Source: Microcoleus sp. FACHB-DQ6 (lineage in GTDB: Bacteria; Cyanobacteriota; Cyanobacteriia; Cyanobacteriales; Microcoleaceae). From it: a DNA stretch of 64,000 nucleotides. The notes under the pieces are model-generated. The model had not been told where the DNA came from. It did no database searches and saw nothing but the letters and a program-made list of their open reading frames with translations. Position numbers and translations under genes: made by a program. How positions within the stretch are numbered: position 1 is the first letter of the stretch; each line of letters opens with the position of its first letter. Below, piece after piece: positions 8,049 to 16,720 of this stretch. The stretch covers positions 17,267-81,266 of the forward strand of contig JACJNV010000105.1 in assembly GCA_014695175.1 (NCBI GenBank). The letters are read 5' to 3'.

Positions 8049-9257
8049 ATGAGTGCGGAAGATATGGGCGATCGCGAAAACAATTTTCATCAAAACAATT
8101 CTCCAAATAGAGGCCTGCTAGGAGCGGGTTGGCGACCTTTTTACCGTCAATTAGATTGGGAATACCTGGTACATTTAGCATCTAGCGATCCCTTAGAACT
8201 AGCTCAAAAAACTTTAGGGGCAGCTAGCGACATTGCCGACGCAATGGGACGACACCAATATACTTGGTGGGCAAATATGTTAAATGTATTCTCGGAAAAT
8301 ACGCGCTACGAAATTGATGAATTTTGGGATTACATTACTCCGCAGCCAGTTTACCCTGATTACCGCTACAAAGACGTTTTAGTTACCGAAACGCCTGTGG
8401 TGCAATTGGTCAGCCGCGCTAGCATTCCCATCGACTACGTTCTCAACAAACTCCAAGAGATTACTGTTTTTAAAGTTCTCGATTTGCTGGGAAAACCGGA
8501 TGCAATTACCCAGTCTTTTATGGAGCGACATTTTTCTTATCCTCCGGAGCGGTTTGTTAGCTGGGAACGCTTGGAAGTTTTGGGTACTGTGTATGCTTCT
8601 TGGGCCCGCTTCGGCTGCTGGCTGCAAATTGACAGCTACGACAGGGGAAGACGCTGCTACACTCTAATTTGCCAAGATATTGCGCCGCTCGTTAGCAAGG
8701 CAACTTATAATTTAGCGGTGATTCTGGGCGGGTACAAAAGCCGCGTCGGACAGGTTCACAGCCAGTTCCCAATTCGCACTTTTTCTGCGGAGGTTCAAAG
8801 TTTTACCGATACAGTTCAGCAGGCAATTTTGGATCAAAATCAGTTGGCTGTTTTGGTCAGTGGCGAACCGGGGACGGGCAAAACTGCTTGGACGCAAGCG
8901 GTAGCAAAGGAAATTTTAGTGCCGCTGGGTTATGTGATTTTTATCTTAGACCACGATGCTGTGGAAAATTTTGTGCTGCCGAGTTATTTAGAGCGGATTT
9001 GTATTATTATCAACGAGGCTGATAATTTGGCTCAAGATCGATCGACAGCAGAAGCCCAACGCACTAACAAAACTGAACACATTTTGAGTTTGCTGGATGG
9101 AACTTTGTATCAAAGCGTCATCGACGAACACGGCATTCAATTTCAGCAAAAACTCGTAATTTTGATGACTTGCAACACCACTGAAAGATTAGATCCTGCA
9201 ATGTTACGCAAAGGGAGAGTGGATTTTACCAGTGAATTTACGCACAAATTTGTTTGA
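8049..9257 (+). CDS. AAA+ family ATPase of unknown function
   Basis: 402 residues. The first ~240 residues are unfamiliar (Trp/Tyr-rich, helical). The C-terminal AAA+ module has Walker A GEPGTGKTAW (about 277-286), a Walker B-like ICIIINEADNLA (NEAD in place of DEAD), sensor 1 ILMTCNTTE and a terminal RLDPAMLRKGRVD that supplies the arginine finger and sensor 2. The protein stops shortly after this, so the usual alpha-helical lid is short. The first acidic Walker B residue is Asn, which would be expected to weaken Mg coordination. SD-like TAGGAG lies upstream of the ATG. It follows kptA and may be cotranscribed. Confidence 0.85.
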   Translation: MSAEDMGDRENNFHQNNSPNRGLLGAGWRPFYRQLDWEYLVHLASSDPLELAQKTLGAASDIADAMGRHQYTWWANMLNVFSENTRYEIDEFWDYITPQPVYPDYRYKDVLVTETPVVQLVSRASIPIDYVLNKLQEITVFKVLDLLGKPDAITQSFMERHFSYPPERFVSWERLEVLGTVYASWARFGCWLQIDSYDRGRRCYTLICQDIAPLVSKATYNLAVILGGYKSRVGQVHSQFPIRTFSAEVQSFTDTVQQAILDQNQLAVLVSGEPGTGKTAWTQAVAKEILVPLGYVIFILDHDAVENFVLPSYLERICIIINEADNLAQDRSTAEAQRTNKTEHILSLLDGTLYQSVIDEHGIQFQQKLVILMTCNTTERLDPAMLRKGRVDFTSEFTHKFV

Positions 9258-9839
9258 GCGCTCTCTTGCATTCTCAAGCTATCTGGCGATCGCACTGGCT
9301 ACACGATCTCATACCATGTTCGATGTGGGGTTTTCAATTAAAGAATTTGGAATGACTGAGGAAGCTCATGATTTGGAGCGCGGGCCTACAGTTGCATTCT
9401 TTTGGGAACTTGTATAAAATACCGAACAATCACCAGGAAATCTTCTGAATATCAAAGTTTGGGGGAAACTTTCTTGAGTACCTATAGACCACGGGTGTCA
9501 ACAATCGCCTAAAACCCTTTGTCTCTCTCGTTTTTTGCCTAGTGTCGCTGCCCTCTTGCGCCCCCGCACAGTCGGGGCAGGCAAGAGATCACTCCAGTCT
9601 CCTCCGACTATTCGGGGGCGCGGGCGCGATCTATGCCTAATGGTCAAACAGCAAGCGGGCACTAGCTTTGGTCTTAATTTGATAGCAATGCCTATAGACA
9701 TATCCCCATCAAAAATGATATCAATGATGGGTGAGACCCTCTAAGGATATCGACCGAGAGAGCACATCAGGGGAAAACAGCATTTTTGGTCTCAAACAGA
9801 ATTTTTCAGACTTGACAGCTATGGAGGAAATCCCAAACC
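9258..9839. other. Intergenic gap upstream of the PAS histidine kinase
   Basis: A 582-bp region with no convincing gene; a 61-codon ORF at 9232-9417 overlaps the AAA+ end and looks accidental. It holds GC-rich stretches around 9545-9625 (short inverted pieces such as CGCCCCCGCAC/GGGGGCGCGGGCG). The last 60 bp presumably carry the promoter. A GGAGGA 12 nt before GTG 9840 is the ribosome-binding site. Confidence 0.5.
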
Positions 9840-12050
9840 GTGCACACTAAGCCAGTTCAGCAAAAAAGTCAGGGACTGGGAAGGTACGTTGACGGGACTG
9901 TCCCGATCGCCCAACAACCCGCAGAGGCAGCCGTGTCCGAGAGTAAAGACCGATTTCGGCGGTTTGTGGAGCGCTCCGCCGAGGCCGTGGCAATGGTAGA
10001 TTGTGAAATGCGCTATCTGTCGGTTTCCCGTCGCTGGGAAACAGATTGGGGGTTGGGCGACGGCGAGGCCATCGGCCGATCTCATTGGGAACTGTTCCCG
10101 AATCTCCCGGAATATTGGGAGCAAAATGCCCAGGCTTGTTTGACGGGAGTTTTGGAATACAGCGAGTTTGTGGCAGGGCGATCGATCGCATCTGTATCAG
10201 GAAAAACCGCAAGCGGCTCTGTCAGCGAGTCGGTAAAATGGGTATTTCAGCCTTGGACAAATAGCGAAGGTGCGATCGGCGGTTTGATTTTGTTTGCATC
10301 TAAGATAGCTGAGGCTCCCGCTCAAACTAATTGCTTTAATAAATTTCAGTCCGAGCTCAAAAGCAAGCAGTTAGAAACTATACCGCAACTAACTCAAATT
10401 GCCCTCGAAAATGCTGCTGATACAATCTTTTTTACTACGTCCGACGGTCAAATTTGCTACGCGAACAAAGCCGCTTGCCATCTTTTCGGCTACTCGGAAT
10501 CGGAACTGCTAAACATGAGGGTTAGCGACATCGATTCGCAGTTGCCAGCATCGGATTGGCGAGAACACTGGGCTCAACTGAAGCAGCAAACCAACCTCAC
10601 TTTTGAAACCAGTTACAAAACCAAAGACGGCCCCAGTTTTCCCGTTGAAGTTAAAGTCAATTATATAGAATACGGCGGTTGCGAATACCGCTGCGCGATC
10701 GCCCGCGACATTTCGGATCGCCAAGTAGCAGAATCAGCGCTTTTAGAGGCGAAAGAGCAACTTCAAGCGGTTTTGGACGCCGTGCCGGGATTAGTTTCTT
10801 GGGTAAGTTCCGATTTGCGCTACTTGGGAGTAAACCGACATTTAGCTACCGCTTACAAAATGCCTGCCGAACTATTTATCGGTCAAAAAGTAGGTTTTTT
10901 AGATACAAGTCCCAAATTTAACGATTTAGTATACGATTTCTTTGCCAACCATAAAAAGAAGACATCTCAAGAAGTAACAGCGAGCATCAGAGGAGAAAAT
11001 AAAACTTATCTAATTGTCGCTCAAAAATACCATAACAGTACGGCGGCGGTATTTGTCGGATTGGATATTACAGAAAGCAAACAGTCTCTTTTAGCTTTGC
11101 AAGAATCCGAAGAACGCCTGCGACAACAAGCGGCTAAATTAGAGCAGACGCTGTTAATTTTGCAGCGAGCTCAAACTCAACTGATTCAAACAGAAAAGAT
11201 GTCATCCCTGGGGCAGTTGGTAGCAGGAATAGCGCACGAAATTAATAATCCAGTTAGTTTTATTTCCGGCAATGTCAGCCACGCCACGGGCTACATTCAA
11301 GAACTGCTGCGAGCGATCGACCTTTACCAAAATTATTATCCCCGTCCCGTGCGGGAAATTCAAGATTTGATGGAAGAATTAGACTTAGACTTCATCAAAA
11401 AAGACTTGCCAAAACTGCTAAATTCGATGAAAGTCGGTTCGGAAAGGATTCGCGATGTCGTGCGATCGCTCCGCTTGTTCTCGCGTACCGACGAAGCCCA
11501 AATGAAGCCTGCTGATATCCATGAAGGTTTGGACAGCACTTTGCTGATCTTGCAAAATCGCCTGCAAGCTAAAGGGGGACGGCCGGGGATTTCTCTAGTT
11601 AAAGAGTACGGAGATTTGCCGCAAGTTCACTGCTATGCGGGACACTTAAACCAAGTGTTCATGCACTTGTTGACAAATGCGATCGACGCTTTGGAAGAAG
11701 GGGGGAGACATCACGCAAAGTATGGTAAAAATCAAAATCAGTCTTACTTGTCTTCAGCCAGGTCGAGCTCTGAAATATTCACTCCCGAAATTCGGATTCG
11801 GACCTCCGTGGTAGGGGAAAACGAAGTTGCGATCGCCATTAGTGACAACGGCCCTGGCATGACTGAAGAAGTCCTCGACTGCATCTTTGACCCTTTGTTT
11901 ACTACTAAATCTCCAGACACGAGCACTGGTTTGGGTCTAGCAATATCCAAGCATTTAGTAGTAGAAAAGCACGGCGGTAAGTTGCACTGTGTTTCGCGTC
12001 CGGGAGAGGGAACGGAGTTGATCATTAGAATTGCAATCGGCAACGATTAA
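9840..12050 (+). CDS. PAS-PAS-PAS sensor histidine kinase
   Basis: 736 residues, no membrane segments. Three PAS-like domains (about 37-155, 185-295, 303-415) are followed by a coiled coil, a HisKA domain with LVAGIAHEINNPVSF (His466) and a HATPase ending DNGPGMTEEVLDCIFDPLFTTK...TGLGLAISKHLV. The inserted Ser/Lys-rich loop before the ATP lid (GGRHHAKYGKNQNQ...) is longer than usual. The H-box type (HEINNP) marks the HPK4-like kinases common in cyanobacteria. No response regulator is adjacent, so its partner is elsewhere. The start is GTG, supported by GGAGGA upstream. The signal sensed is unknown. Confidence 0.92.
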   Translation: MHTKPVQQKSQGLGRYVDGTVPIAQQPAEAAVSESKDRFRRFVERSAEAVAMVDCEMRYLSVSRRWETDWGLGDGEAIGRSHWELFPNLPEYWEQNAQACLTGVLEYSEFVAGRSIASVSGKTASGSVSESVKWVFQPWTNSEGAIGGLILFASKIAEAPAQTNCFNKFQSELKSKQLETIPQLTQIALENAADTIFFTTSDGQICYANKAACHLFGYSESELLNMRVSDIDSQLPASDWREHWAQLKQQTNLTFETSYKTKDGPSFPVEVKVNYIEYGGCEYRCAIARDISDRQVAESALLEAKEQLQAVLDAVPGLVSWVSSDLRYLGVNRHLATAYKMPAELFIGQKVGFLDTSPKFNDLVYDFFANHKKKTSQEVTASIRGENKTYLIVAQKYHNSTAAVFVGLDITESKQSLLALQESEERLRQQAAKLEQTLLILQRAQTQLIQTEKMSSLGQLVAGIAHEINNPVSFISGNVSHATGYIQELLRAIDLYQNYYPRPVREIQDLMEELDLDFIKKDLPKLLNSMKVGSERIRDVVRSLRLFSRTDEAQMKPADIHEGLDSTLLILQNRLQAKGGRPGISLVKEYGDLPQVHCYAGHLNQVFMHLLTNAIDALEEGGRHHAKYGKNQNQSYLSSARSSSEIFTPEIRIRTSVVGENEVAIAISDNGPGMTEEVLDCIFDPLFTTKSPDTSTGLGLAISKHLVVEKHGGKLHCVSRPGEGTELIIRIAIGND

Positions 12051-12076
12051 TTAGCTGTTGACAAATAGGAAATAAT

Positions 12077-12370
12077 ATGGTTATTGAGTGGCTCAAATTT
12101 AAAGTACCTCAAGAAAATTGGGAGCCGTTTATTCAGCGAGATCAGGAAGTTTGGACGGCGGGACTAAAAAGTTGCGACGGTTTTTTAGGCAAAGAAGTTT
12201 GGGTAGATCCGGTGGAAAATGAGGTGGTGATGTTGATTCGCTGGGAAACTAGGGAGAAGTGGAAGTCTGTACCACAAAGCACAATAGATGAGTTGGATGC
12301 CAAAATGGGCGATTTGCAAATTGCGATCGCCGAAAGTCGCGAATATCAAGTTCGCAAGTTTTTGCATTAG
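12077..12370 (+). CDS. TIGR03792-type small protein (dimeric alpha-beta barrel-like)
   Basis: 97 residues: MVIEWLKFKVPQENWEPF, DGFLGKEVWVDP, VVMLIRWETREKWKS. This fits the cyanobacterial TIGR03792 family, which is related in fold to antibiotic-biosynthesis monooxygenases. No catalytic residue is established for the family. It lies 26 bp after the histidine kinase on the same strand, so it is probably cotranscribed. Confidence 0.8.
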   Translation: MVIEWLKFKVPQENWEPFIQRDQEVWTAGLKSCDGFLGKEVWVDPVENEVVMLIRWETREKWKSVPQSTIDELDAKMGDLQIAIAESREYQVRKFLH

Positions 12371-12450
12371 TTAGTCAGCAGTCAGTTGAGCGTGTTAATT
12401 TTTGAAAGATTAATCATGCGTTTTACCTTGATTGTACCGCAGACATTGAT

Positions 12451-12531
12451 TGGGTATTTGGTGCGAGGGGCGATCGCTCTTGGTACAATCATTGCAGTGT
12501 TTGGTATTTGGTGTTAGGGGCGATCGCTCTT
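12451..12531. repeat. Two tandem partial copies of a ~50-bp repeat
   Basis: The copy 12482-12531 starts GGTACAATCATTGCAGTG and ends GGGGCGATCGCTCTT. Directly before it, 12451-12481 repeats the second half (GGGTATTTGGTGCGAGGGGC...). A third copy is at 13209-13258, beyond the toxin-antitoxin pair. The core carries a HIP1 site. Confidence 0.8.
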
Positions 12532-12551
12532 TTATTAACTATTTGATTCGA

Positions 12552-12872
12552 TTACTCTGGAGGCTCAGTACCTAGAGGGGCTTGACGGCGGTGACGAATA
12601 TGTAATATCGCAATAGTATCGCTCTCCACCACAAACAGAATCCGATAGGTTCTTCCTTTACCAACCCACAGTTGTCGAATTTCCCGACCAATGATGGCAG
12701 CTTCGGGTGCAACTGAGCAACGGTAAGGAAACTGTTGCAAGGATGCGATCGCGTCTTGCAGGTCGTAGTACCACTGATTTGCGGCATCAGCACTCAGATA
12801 ATCGCACATCCAACGGTAGGCGTTTTCAATTTCTTGAAAGGCGGGTGGTTGGATTAGGACTTGATAACTCAT
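12552..12872 (-). CDS. Type II toxin, RelE/ParE family
   Basis: A 106-residue RelE/ParE-superfamily toxin. The start is MSYQVLIQPPAFQEIENAYRWM, then WYYDLQDAIASLQQFPYRCSVAPEA, and the C-terminal strands IRQLWVGKGRTYRILFVVESDTIAILHIRHRRQAP carry the conserved Arg and the terminal HIRH. These basic residues are those used by RelE-fold mRNA interferases or ParE gyrase poisons; which of the two activities cannot be told. The start overlaps the stop of the upstream antitoxin gene by 4 bp (ATGA), the classical antitoxin-first operon. The C-terminal tail is short. Confidence 0.9.
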   Translation of the reverse strand: MSYQVLIQPPAFQEIENAYRWMCDYLSADAANQWYYDLQDAIASLQQFPYRCSVAPEAAIIGREIRQLWVGKGRTYRILFVVESDTIAILHIRHRRQAPLGTEPPE

Positions 12873-13135
12873 AGACGAGGAGGGATGTTGAACTGCTGCT
12901 GTAGCGCTGTCATGGCTCTCTCGGCTGGAATACCTTCACCTCGATCGAAGCTTTCGAGTCCTTTGCGGATGCCGATGATAGCTTCGAGGTAGTCGATACG
13001 CTCTAGCAGTTGTTCGTAGGTATTAAGTTGGGGGTTTGGAGTGGATTTTAGCGATCGTACCAAACTCAGAAGATCCGCAAGCAGTTCGTCAGGGGTGCTA
13101 TCGATTTCTTGGATGAGGAGTTCTTTGATGGTCAT
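12869..13135 (-). CDS. Antitoxin partner of the RelE/ParE toxin
   Basis: An 88-residue acidic protein (MTIKELLIQEIDSTPDELLADLLSLVRSL...), typical of the cyanobacterial antitoxins paired with RelE/ParE toxins. The helical N-terminal part is followed by a tail (ERAMTALQQQFNIPPRL) that could wrap the toxin. No clear DNA-binding ribbon is visible. It precedes the toxin with a 4-bp overlap. Confidence 0.85.
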   Translation of the reverse strand: MTIKELLIQEIDSTPDELLADLLSLVRSLKSTPNPQLNTYEQLLERIDYLEAIIGIRKGLESFDRGEGIPAERAMTALQQQFNIPPRL

Positions 13136-13208
13136 CGCGGCATCTCACGAGGATTGATACTTTGAGTATAACGGCGATCGCTATGAGTTTTGATGGGCGA
13201 TCGATCTC

Positions 13209-13258
13209 GGTACAATCATCGCAGTGTTTGGTATTTGGTGTGAAGGGCGATCGCTCTT
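13209..13258. repeat. Third copy of the repeat flanking the toxin-antitoxin pair
   Basis: It matches 12482-12531 with only a few mismatches over 50 bp (GGTACAATCATCGCAGTG... ending GGGCGATCGCTCTT), in the same orientation, 727 bp away. The repeats bracket the toxin-antitoxin operon as direct repeats. Confidence 0.85.
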
Positions 13259-13303
13259 GATGCGTGATGGGCGATCCATCATCAGAAAAAATAAAGGGCG
13301 ATG

Positions 13304-16300
13304 TTATGCGATGTTATTTTCTTTAACTTCTGCTATCGGATCAACAATAGCTACCAAAGCAACAGGAATCGGCACGAAATAACTTGACTCTTCATCTAAG
13401 AAATCATCGCCACCCATGCTGAAAGAATCTTGAACCCATTTAGAGATATCCCGCCCTGCTGATTTTGCCAGCTCGATTACTTCGGATGATAGAGAGACTA
13501 CACCTTGAACAATTTGCGCCTCCAAGAAAGTAATCATGTCATGTACTTCAATAGCAGAAGCACCATCGGGATTGACTGGCTGACTAAAATCAGTTGTAAA
13601 AGTGTAGTATGTCAAGTATTTAGCTGAGTCTGATGATTTGTTTTTCTCCAATTCTCGTAATGGATGGGTTGCAAACAGCAAGTAAGAGCCGCCTTTAAGA
13701 TCGGGAAAATGTTCGCACAACTTTTGTGCAGAAACAGCCATAAAATCCGCTTGTCTTTGTCTAGCAAGAGACTGAGTTAAGGCTCCAATTGGATCAATGT
13801 CAAAAAAAGGTTGATGTTGTTTTGTACCTCCCTCACTTTCTTTCGGGTTCCAAGGCAGCAACCCTGCTAATCGATCGGGAGTTTTTTCTTGGCTAAAAAG
13901 AGCAAATTCTGGGTCAAAGTTAAATTTTCTATCTTTTTTGTTTTTCTGCTTTATTACGAGAACTTCAGAAACTGCTGACTCCATCTCTGTTTTATCTTCT
14001 CCAAAAACAGGACGTTGCCATTCTTGGGATTCAAAAATTAATTTATGCTTGTAAGTATCGTATTGAGTAACTTCCAAATTCTGCCAAGTTTTGAGGCGTT
14101 TAATTAGCTTATCGCGAGCGAGAACCTCAATGGGTTTTAGCTGTTCATTTAACTTACGAAGCTCTGTCTCCATGACATCACTGCTTTCCTTTGCTACTTT
14201 TAGAATTTGGTCTACAGTTTTTTCATCACCACTGTCATCTTCAATAGCACTTGCAATTTTGCCCTCTTGCTTATTATCAAGCTGTCCCAAAATTTTCAAT
14301 TGCATACGCGGATCTGTAACTCCTGCTTTTTCGAGACGCTTTAGTAAGGCTGTATCTCTTTTTTCGGCTAATGTACCCTCTAAAATGAGATAGTAGGCAG
14401 TGACATCAGAAATTTGACCTAATCGAGCAACCCTCCCATTACGTTGCATTAAAACAGCAGGATCGGGACTGAGATCCCAATGCACAACTTTATTGGCTAC
14501 TTGAAAATCTAATCCTTCGTCCGCCGCAGAAGTTGCGACAAGGATGCGGTATTTTTGGTTGCGATCGTAAAATTCCCTAACTACATTCTTTCGATCATCA
14601 GCACTCATCTCCCCAGTAAGAGCCCGACTTTGTTTAGGAAAAGTTGCGGTAATAATGGCAGTAGTTTGTAAGACCTCAGTAAAAACGAGAAAACGAGAAT
14701 CGGGATGTTCTTCTAGCATAGCTCTTAGCCAGTTTAGCTTGGCATTTTCAACACTTCTACCTGATGCCAACAAGTCTAAGGCTAATTTTGTCAGTTCTAA
14801 TATTTCCTCTATCGTTGCTTCTAAATCTGTATCATCGTCATCATCTCGATCATTTTTTTGTTTTGCGTTCTCCAGTAGTTTTTTCTGAAAGTCACGAATA
14901 GCAGGTATATTGCCATCCTTCAAGTGGGCAGAGTCAAATGAAAAATTACTGTCAGAAGGAAATATAACCTTTTTGGCGTATCCTGTAACTGTATCCCTCT
15001 CAGTATCAAATTTCGCTAGGTGTTTGGAAATCTCGCGAATTAATTTCCTTAAATCTTGAGTATCAGGGAAGTTATCTGTCTTATACTTGTGCTCATTTTG
15101 CCATTTTGGATGATGGCGGACACACCAACGAAATAGCCAACAAGCACCTGCAAGAGAACTACTGGTTAAACGTGTTTCAAGATGTGCAGTAGCAAACCCT
15201 CCAAAACTACCCCTATGATCTCGATAAATACGCTGTACTGTCCTTTTGATTTTTTCTAGCGTTGACAGGTACTCTTCATCAGTTTTTTCGAGACTTGGCT
15301 TACCTTCGCGGTGGGGACGAACTATCATTAATTTCGGAAATAATCTCTGGTCAGACCAATTACGAATCTCATCCTGTTGCCGCCAAATGACTGCTACGGG
15401 TGAATCATCTTTTGATATTGCTGCTCGAAGTTCTTTGTTGCCAATATCGTTAGCATAGGCATTTTCAAAAGCAGTTTGGTGTACCAGTAATCGCAATAAA
15501 TTTGTAAATTGATTGGCAGAGCGAAAAGGTGTAGCACTCATCAAGATAACTAGCTCTGGTGGTTCTGAGTCTTTCCAGAACTTACCTGCGATCATTTGAT
15601 ATGCAGTTTTATAAGCTTGTGTTGTATCAATTGCCGATTCTACATATGATTCCCCATTGATGAGGTTAGCATTGCTGGCACAGTGATGACATTCATCAAT
15701 GATGATGATATTTGGTTTAACTCCTTTAGGTAGCTCTTTCTTATCATTAAGATATCGTCTAGCAGCGTGCATACTAGCAATCCGAATACCTTTTTGACTA
15801 ATGCTATCGCCATATTGTCTAAAAGAATCTACAACACTAATAATGCTTCCATCAACAGAATCTTTAATCACACTACGTAGTTTATCTCTAACATCTTCTG
15901 TTAAGCCACCAGAAGTTAGATAAAGACAACGCAAATCATCTTTTTGTGCAATCAGCTTGTCTCTTAATATTAAGCCTACTTCAATTGTTTTACCTAAACC
16001 TACTTCGTCGGCGATCAGAATTCGCTTAATGCGAGACTCATGATTTTTAACATACTGTTGTAATGCTAATTGATGAGGAAAAGGATCTTTGTCACTAGCG
16101 GTAATCCGCCCAGAATAGATATTTGCGAGTAGCTCTAATGCACCCAACCTTAGAACTGTTTTAATATGATGCTGATGCTTTAGCTCATTTTTTTCGAGGA
16201 CGCTTTCACCTGCATAGTATGTATGGTTTTCCTTGAGACGTAACGATAAGTCAGGGAATTTTTCCTTAATTTTTTTCCAGTGGCGTAAGTTTTTGAAGCG

Positions 16301-16459
16301 GATACCTCGCCGATCTAGTACGCTGTTTTCGCTATCACTTGTTTCGATTGTATAGGCTAAATGGGTATAGGCATTGCGATCGCCACTACTGGGATCGGCC
16401 CAGACAACATCTGCATGATTACCGCTCTCAGATGGGATTTCAAACAGCCTATACGTCAT
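13304..16459 (-). CDS. SNF2/SF2-type DEAD-like helicase, possible defence protein
   Basis: 1051 residues. The N-terminal ~140 residues are unassigned. The helicase core follows, with Walker A ADEVGLGKTIE, motif II IIIDECHHC (DECH box), motif III LMSATPFRS, and a second RecA domain with FLVFTEVL, ILVATSAADEGLDFQ and motif VI QRNGRVARLGQ. An inserted acidic stretch (NDRDDDDDTD) separates the halves, as in RapA/HepA-like ATPases. The last ~300 residues are unassigned. Proteins like this occur in phage-defence loci (for example DrmD of DISARM, also an SNF2 helicase), but no drmA/B/C or methylase is adjacent. It diverges from the NB-ARC gene. Confidence 0.88.
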   Translation of the reverse strand: MTYRLFEIPSESGNHADVVWADPSSGDRNAYTHLAYTIETSDSENSVLDRRGIRFKNLRHWKKIKEKFPDLSLRLKENHTYYAGESVLEKNELKHQHHIKTVLRLGALELLANIYSGRITASDKDPFPHQLALQQYVKNHESRIKRILIADEVGLGKTIEVGLILRDKLIAQKDDLRCLYLTSGGLTEDVRDKLRSVIKDSVDGSIISVVDSFRQYGDSISQKGIRIASMHAARRYLNDKKELPKGVKPNIIIIDECHHCASNANLINGESYVESAIDTTQAYKTAYQMIAGKFWKDSEPPELVILMSATPFRSANQFTNLLRLLVHQTAFENAYANDIGNKELRAAISKDDSPVAVIWRQQDEIRNWSDQRLFPKLMIVRPHREGKPSLEKTDEEYLSTLEKIKRTVQRIYRDHRGSFGGFATAHLETRLTSSSLAGACWLFRWCVRHHPKWQNEHKYKTDNFPDTQDLRKLIREISKHLAKFDTERDTVTGYAKKVIFPSDSNFSFDSAHLKDGNIPAIRDFQKKLLENAKQKNDRDDDDDTDLEATIEEILELTKLALDLLASGRSVENAKLNWLRAMLEEHPDSRFLVFTEVLQTTAIITATFPKQSRALTGEMSADDRKNVVREFYDRNQKYRILVATSAADEGLDFQVANKVVHWDLSPDPAVLMQRNGRVARLGQISDVTAYYLILEGTLAEKRDTALLKRLEKAGVTDPRMQLKILGQLDNKQEGKIASAIEDDSGDEKTVDQILKVAKESSDVMETELRKLNEQLKPIEVLARDKLIKRLKTWQNLEVTQYDTYKHKLIFESQEWQRPVFGEDKTEMESAVSEVLVIKQKNKKDRKFNFDPEFALFSQEKTPDRLAGLLPWNPKESEGGTKQHQPFFDIDPIGALTQSLARQRQADFMAVSAQKLCEHFPDLKGGSYLLFATHPLRELEKNKSSDSAKYLTYYTFTTDFSQPVNPDGASAIEVHDMITFLEAQIVQGVVSLSSEVIELAKSAGRDISKWVQDSFSMGGDDFLDEESSYFVPIPVALVAIVDPIAEVKENNIA

Positions 16460-16567
16460 GCGTCTGTCCTCAGTTTTTTTTGATAATGACTAAGTTTCCA
16501 ATGCCTATTTTACTGAGGTAATGACAACAAACCAGTCGCTACTTCTCCTATTATTTGTGGAAATCCT

Positions 16568-16649
16568 ATTTTTGTCTAGGACAAAAATGTTCAAATTTGT
16601 CAACAAGTTTCCCCGGCTTTCACTCTATTAAATCTAGTTTTGTACAAAA
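16568..16649. promoter_or_regulatory. Palindromic operator-like sites in the helicase/NB-ARC divergent promoter
   Basis: ATTTTTGTC and GACAAAAAT form perfect 9-base arms around TAG at 16568-16588. A second palindrome, TTTTGTACAAAA, is at 16638-16649. Both run into the sequence ACAAAAATGT, and further ATGT half-sites follow to 16680. Two related dyads in a 260-bp divergent gap are what a shared repressor or activator site would look like. No regulator gene is adjacent, except that the NB-ARC protein itself carries an HTH. Confidence 0.55.
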
Positions 16650-16664
16650 ATGTGGAAAAATGTA

Positions 16665-16693
16665 TTAAACTGTTCTTAAATGTGAGCTATAAT
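16665..16693 (+). promoter_or_regulatory. Candidate promoter of the NB-ARC gene
   Basis: TATAAT at 16688-16693 is a perfect -10 box. A weak -35 (TTAAAC, 16665-16670) is 17 bp upstream. This would start transcription about 20 nt before ATG 16721. Confidence 0.6.
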
Positions 16694-16720
16694 ACAAAAA
16701 AATAACCTCTCCCGGCCCCA

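Noticed and set aside
9232..9417. 61-codon ORF after the AAA+ gene
   Set aside because: It overlaps the AAA+ 3' end in another frame and has no ribosome-binding site or family resemblance.
13304..16459. DISARM system
   Set aside because: The helicase is DrmD-like in type, but drmA, drmB, drmC and a methyltransferase are absent from its neighbourhood.
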